Shown here: piece after piece, positions 60,001 to 64,000 of the stretch
Position numbering within the stretch: the first letter of the stretch is position 1
Layout of the letters: every line of letters begins with the position of its first letter
Assembly (NCBI RefSeq): GCF_023973825.1
Contig: NW_027122924.1
Location: 60,001-124,000, forward strand
Origin: Plasmodium brasilianum
Taxonomy: Eukaryota; Apicomplexa; Aconoidasida; Haemosporida; Plasmodiidae
Direction: 5' to 3'
DNA length: 64,000 bases
Program-made: the position numbers and the translations under genes
The notes under the pieces: model-generated
The model's input: the letters and a program-made list of their open reading frames with translations, nothing else
The model's database searches: none
What the model was told of the DNA's origin: nothing

Positions 60001-60544
60001 CATCAACCAGTTTACTGTTTCTAACAACTGTGTCATCTTGGATACTTTCCAAATTTTTTTCGACGGAATTTGTTTTTGCTTTGTTGTTATCTCCCGTGCG
60101 GGAGCTTGAAAATCCGTTAGGATATTCGATCTCATATTTGTTTGGATTATCATTCGAAAATATATCATGATACTCAATTGGAAGCTCGTTTGAAAATTCG
60201 TTTGTACATGCACTAGTGCATGCATTATGGAATTTATTTTTGTTATCCCTCTCCTCTTGGTAAAAGCTACCTGATATGTTCATGTCCGACTTCATTTCAT
60301 TCTCGTTTTTCAAATCAGTTTCATTTTCATTCGAGCTATATATGGACCCATCTTTTGCAGGATATTTATAAATCATCTGGAACTCCCTTTCAAGATTCGA
60401 AAATTTCATGGACGCGAAATTTGAAATATTTTCATCATTAATGTTCATGTTGATGTCATAATAATCATCTGTTTTTTGGTCCTCTCCCAGATATTGTTCA
60501 TACACCTGGAATTGAACATCTTCATGTTTATTTTCTTCTTTCAT
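57089..60544 (-). CDS. PH-domain-containing protein
   Basis: Single exon, 1151 residues, start MKEENKHEDVQF. A pleckstrin-homology fold spans about 455-567: GGNLLKHTVFNIPHLRYIFL, then NLKFIKWFSTRKSDEDCKIY, the Asp-Ser-Leu-Glu-Leu strand, LSFCIIYNNQKKKIILTCKC and the closing helix with the invariant Trp, EFNYWVIAIRALMFH. PH domains bind phosphoinositides or proteins at membranes; specificity cannot be told here. An ILE-SER-GLU-ILE-ASN repeat (residues ~333-443) precedes the domain, an acidic stretch (EEEGENSMEEKVEQEDD) lies about 905-945, and a predicted helical tail includes ILFDMWLCEMELGNIEDIY. The last ~35 residues follow a 17-base poly-A, so the C-terminus is a little uncertain. Confidence 0.82.
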   Translation of the reverse strand: MKEENKHEDVQFQVYEQYLGEDQKTDDYYDINMNINDENISNFASMKFSNLEREFQMIYKYPAKDGSIYSSNENETDLKNENEMKSDMNISGSFYQEERDNKNKFHNACTSACTNEFSNELPIEYHDIFSNDNPNKYEIEYPNGFSSSRTGDNNKAKTNSVEKNLESIQDDTVVRNSKLVDVHMRRSGLDDVNMKRSEIQNCPIPRKDNTTNRSIDYKYRSNNRGSFFPGGNSSKNTAYIWWKDKKLSFSWMGSMKKEEIKNCVYNFCMNIVNDEFCLMRLEKLSDKNICKEDEKNLKKFKNGKNIISYYKICESYDYDDLGYIQTNEEYMVKRRTEISEISEINKISEINKINEINEISEISEINEISEINEISEINEISEINEINRISEINGINEINGISEINGISEINGISEINGISEINGINKINGISEINGINKINDKLDHPLNFSEALRAIEYAKEGGNLLKHTVFNIPHLRYIFLSKNLKFIKWFSTRKSDEDCKIYFKNIDSLELNIIDEKLFENYRMDLLKKLSFCIIYNNQKKKIILTCKCLQEFNYWVIAIRALMFHSKKLKISRRMLLSHLSVFDGGLSHEKAPSVGSCPTNAADIDTYPTVEPNKLCELKNRSKEEKKRRETLESLEKFHLYKLISFPHYNIYQIKTKFFLLKEKFYKYRILIEEELDEYNFNNDDLHNSQVQNGINQINHNKDMNNQVAHENGVRLLRCNESTTGRSNDDHINDHINVDCLSCYSCAGNTNRYDAVPPEGCRINENVKWEKGKDNCNNEKNRSSELPYQEYDKISTEGNGCTVDKAITAHAQNGYPRSRAITKSQDICMLNKEGILNMHTGKLVNIVPHEIEYTRSHTLEEDQVEEDSDEFKLLLIVKIFNRIDEKLKLIQHSIMHVVKALKREEEGENSMEEKVEQEDDNGDDKESDEMDDETFDETEERQKEAQFFSVENILKCTTDVYRMIESKLTKGENCTSSLGFASINAHMDNMMNVHNKANKKDEIYVNIFGKCEVYKKIFSNSLSNIKNGMYKNNKSEQTVEEKKEDLRGVAHTREGMNGGTTTAVRTMGSKGNAKKNISRRLIQSILFDMWLCEMELGNIEDIYAIYIYNSKKKKKIFTNLDASNFLKNISQQVSTTFSKYVKFSNPS
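59215..59545. repeat. Coding repeat ISEINGISEIN
   Basis: About 37 9-bp units (TTAATCTCG, TTAATCCCG, CTAATCTCG on the plus strand) encode ISE, INE, ING and INK triplets, with longer-period patterns (ISEING, 18 bp). Confidence 0.92.
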
Positions 60545-60589
60545 GTTTCAAAAAAATGAACAGGCAAGGTGAAATGGGGGGGCAATGGG

Positions 60590-60621
<32 letters not shown>

Positions 60622-60915
60622 AATATACACAACGGTATGTTAAACCACAGTGTAGCAATAAGCAGCATAAACCTACCCACGTGTATATATGCATATGTGT
60701 ATACATTTACATACGTATATATGCATATGTGTATACATGTACATACGTATATATGCATATGTGTACACGTGTACATACGTATGGGGTAACTGACGATCAC
60801 GGAAATACATTTAAAGTTTAATTTTACAACTTTTAAAAGAATAAATTTTTGAGAAAAGGAAGAATTATTCACAAATAGCTAAAATGGGTACTTAAAATAA
60901 AATGGGGTATAGAAA

Positions 60916-60946
<31 letters not shown>

Positions 60947-61362
60947 CTATACTTTAGCCTGCACTGTTCAGGCTATTTTGTAAGTTGGGACACGTGTGTA
61001 CAATAAAAAGTGCACACACTTATAGGCTGTTCGTAAGTATGAATACATTTACACACATACATAAGCAAGCACATAAGTACACATATATATATGCTTACTT
61101 TACTGGTTTGTTTCATAATAACTGTCAATACTCTTTGTAAATATGGAAAACCTCAAGGAGACAATTAAAAATAGGAGTGTACGTTATGTACATAAGCACA
61201 TATATATGCATACATGTATGTATGAACATATATATGTAGGTTGAGCACAAAAATAAAAGACCTATGAAGGAATTATTTATTTCTCATTATCATCTTAAAA
61301 AGAAATACAGTTTAACAATAAAAACAGCGGTTTAATTTAAAATATGAACACATTAATATTAG

Positions 61363-61396
<34 letters not shown>

Positions 61397-61827
61397 AATC
61401 ACTGCTAAGTGACAACAGAATTTCTTTCTAAGAACATTATTTTAATTATTTTTATAACGAGAAAAAATTGGTAATATAATAATATGAAAGACACTGTAAG
61501 CAAGAATTTGGTCAATTAATTTATGAACGGGCGAATTTAGCCAACAGCTTAGTTGAGAAGCAAAAGAAAAAATGGGCAGAAATAGTACGTACATAATACA
61601 TATATATACACCAACACATACGTACATATGTACGTACTTGTACATACTGTTCTGTTCCTTTTTTTGTGTATGAGGCATAAAACAAGATGAAATGGCCAAA
61701 ATATGTAAATAGGTAAAAGGCTTATAAAAAACGAAAAAGATGAAAAACAAGGAAAACAAAAAGAACGAGTAAAAGTAACAAAATGGGATAATACAAACGT
61801 AAATATATACATGTATATACATGTATA

Positions 61828-61875
<48 letters not shown>

Positions 61876-62443
61876 GCTTCAGTTAATGAAAGAATATAAA
61901 ATGAATATGCCTTTACATATGTTTCTTTCATCGCTAAATAAAAAGATGCTCACGCGTTTAAATTATGAGCAGAAAAAAATACTATATTGTATTTCCTACA
62001 TGTTTGTACCTATGAATATATTTACCCTCTTGCATTATTCCTTTCTCACGCTGTCACCCTGTTACATTTGCACGTGTTCGTATGCTTACTTTTATGTATA
62101 CACGCACACATGCTTATATGCTAATGTCGACATGAGAGAAATAAAATTATATAAATACAGCTTCACTTGTAAGTCATAAGAAAAAATAAAAAAAATTTTC
62201 ATATTTTACTTTCCGTTGCACATTTTAGAAAAAAAAAAAAAAAAAAAATTTTACCCTTTTAAAAAAATGATTGAACGGAAAAGCTATTAAGATGTGCATA
62301 TATAGATCATTACGTGAATAATATTTCAGCCTTTATTATTTATCTTCATATATTTTGTTTTTTTTACATTTTTTTTTTCTTTTTTTTTTTTTTTTTTTTT
62401 TTTTTTGGTTTTTTTTTTTTTTTTTTAAAAAAACTTGTCAAAT
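60545..62443. other. Divergent intergenic region
   Basis: Upstream of both the PH-domain gene and the membrane-protein gene. It contains ATATGCATATGTGTATACAT repeats (60680-60780), poly-A tracts (60589-60620, 60919-60943, 61366-61393), (TA)n (61826-61873) and poly-T (62381-62426). One ORF from ATG 61874 to 62179 (102 codons; LNKKMLTRLNYEQKKILYCI) is the only coding-like stretch and is not otherwise supported. Confidence 0.5.
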
Positions 62444-64000
62444 ATGGTGAATGATGAGATCAATAAAAACATAGAGGTAATAGATGATGCATATTTTTGC
62501 AAAACTGTAAAAGCAGAATTACAGGTATGAAGACGCATTTTAAGTTGTATATATGTATGGAGAGAAATGAGTAAACGTGTATAATATGCTATTGTTTGTT
62601 TGTATAGACAACATGTACGTATGCGTGTGTTATCTCAGTATGCATGTGCAAGTGCGTACGTGCTACAAGACCATTCCTACACCCGCTTACAATGCATGTG
62701 TGCTACCATGTTACACGTGCAGTTATATATAAAATAAAATTAAATAATACTAAAATAATGAAGTAACAGAGTAACAGAGTAATAGAGTAATAGTAAAACA
62801 AAGTAATAGTAAAACAAAGTAATAGTAAAACAAAGTAATAGTAAAACAAAGTAATAGTAAAACAAAATAACAGCATAACGAAATAATAGAATAAAATAAA
62901 AAAAAATAGCGAGTTGTGTTAATGTGCGTAAATAGGTACACAGTTTTACCATTTAAAAGTTGATACATTTTTTTTTTTTTTTTTATTTTAAATCGAAACG
63001 AGTCAAGTCTTATATTATATGAACGCACATTATAGCTTTGCTCTAACAACATATAAGGTGTTAACCCGTTACCCAGTGTTAATTACATTCTGCTGGCGCA
63101 GTTCTGATATGAATAGCAATTTTTATATGCACATTTACACGTACACATATTGTAAAAATATGTACGCTCAAATGTAAACATATACGTATGTATTTTTTTT
63201 TTTTTTTTAAAGAATTTAACGGAAGAGTATAAAAAGAAAATAAAAAAAAATTTTTTATTTGAGTATTTGTTCAAGATTGAAGTACTCGTGGTTTCGTTTT
63301 TCCTCGCCCCATTATTAAGTGGAATATTACTACTAAAAGGTATAGCGTCAAGGAAATAGTTTACGAGGAAAAAAGGGCCCAACCTTTTTCTAGCCATATA
63401 TAGATCCATATAGAACCATTTCACTTATTTTAATTTATTTTATTATTTTTTGAAGATAGCGATATTATCAGCACACATTATGTAACGTCTTTGTTTGTCC
63501 TCCTATCTCTGTTGCTAGTTCTCTTTACATTCCTTTATTATGAAATAGAGGAAGCTCAAGTAATGAGGAAATGCACCACCACCCCCCTTTGTTTTTTTGT
63601 TACAGATGTGTACATGTATATATATATGTGGGGGTGAACATTACATTTTGACAGATCCCCTTCTGTTAATCGCTAACAGGTGTGCGTATTTGCGCAGCAG
63701 AACTTGTAGCTATACATATCATTGCGAGTGCATGTTTGTATTAATTTGTCTTTGTCAAATTGAAGAATTGCAGAATTGCAGCACTGTAGCATCACTGCAC
63801 TATCTTAACCTTTTTATTTAGTCTTTTTTTTTTTTTTTTTTTTTTTAACGTAATTATATTATTTTTACTCATTTATAGAACAACGAATGTCTAAACAAAA
63901 TAGATGAAGCCGAAAAGATACTGTCACCAAGGAATTTTATAAAAAATAAAAAAGATGATATCCATTTTAATTATTTATGTAATTCTAATTTTATTTTTAT
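62444..64000 (+). CDS. Small two-TM membrane protein, unidentified, 3' truncated
   Basis: Four exons are visible with consistent phases: 62444-62524, 63213-63339, 63456-63559 and 63879 to the window end. The start MVNDEINKNIEVIDDAYFC leads to a basic segment (EEYKKKIKKNFLF). TM helix 1 is IEVLVVSFFLAPLLSGILLL, TM helix 2 is VTSLFVLLSLLLVLFTFLYY. A soluble tail follows (NKIDEAEKILSPRNFIKNKK). The two helices are joined by a short loop KDSDIISTHY. No family motif was recognised; the rest lies beyond 64000. Confidence 0.75.

Noticed and set aside
1..64000. tRNA, rRNA, transposon or subtelomeric gene families
   Set aside because: No cloverleaf with A/B boxes, rRNA core, transposase or var/pir-type exon was recognised; a tRNAscan/Infernal run would be needed to exclude small RNAs.

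Overview
The window is a piece of a Plasmodium nuclear chromosome. It is AT-rich and crowded with A/T homopolymers and (TA)n/(GTAT)n tracts, and its genes have many short introns with GT..AG borders and T-rich acceptors. From memory of gene order, ARF1, pyruvate dehydrogenase E2, a Kre33/NAT10-type acetyltransferase, ATG8 and MnmA lie together on P. falciparum chromosome 10 (around PF3D7_1019800 to PF3D7_1020900), and this window appears to be the syntenic stretch. Base composition looks less extreme than P. falciparum and poorer in GC than P. vivax/P. knowlesi, so a malariae/ovale/gonderi-like species is plausible. The species cannot be fixed from the sequence alone.

Layout: 25-512 (+) 3' end of ARF1; 2583-6429 (-) apicoplast-type PDC E2 in 11 exons; 7719-11844 (-) RNA cytidine acetyltransferase; 13537-20273 (-) a long MYCBPAP/ASH-like protein running, across a poly-A frameshift, into a degenerate phosphoglycerate-kinase-like domain; 20807-22150 (-) RsfS/Iojap-domain protein; 22911-24824 (+) NSUN5/Rcm1 rRNA m5C methyltransferase; 25476-27773 (-) cytoplasmic dynein intermediate chain; 28.2-30.7 kb unresolved exon-like islands; 31020-34611 (+) coiled-coil protein; 36694-37750 (+) dynein roadblock light chain; 39380-42723 (+) RBM34/Nop12-like two-RRM protein; about 45.1-45.7 kb (+) small unresolved multi-exon gene; 46138-46512 (+) ATG8; 47.9-49.1 kb possible minus-strand exons; 49285-52488 (+) MnmA 2-thiouridylase; 53824-56290 (+) low-complexity protein broken at poly-A runs; 57089-60544 (-) PH-domain protein; 62444-64000 (+) start of a two-TM protein.

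Functional themes: organelle biology (PDC E2, ATG8 and MnmA are apicoplast proteins in P. falciparum; the RsfS-like protein is probably organellar), rRNA maturation (NAT10, NSUN5, RBM34-like) and dynein/axoneme (intermediate chain, roadblock, MYCBPAP-like). These genes are separately promoted neighbours; there is no operon. Spacers are dominated by short-period tandem arrays. Several reading frames break exactly at long poly-A tracts, which points to homopolymer length error or real slippage. No tRNA, rRNA, CRISPR array or transposon was recognised.
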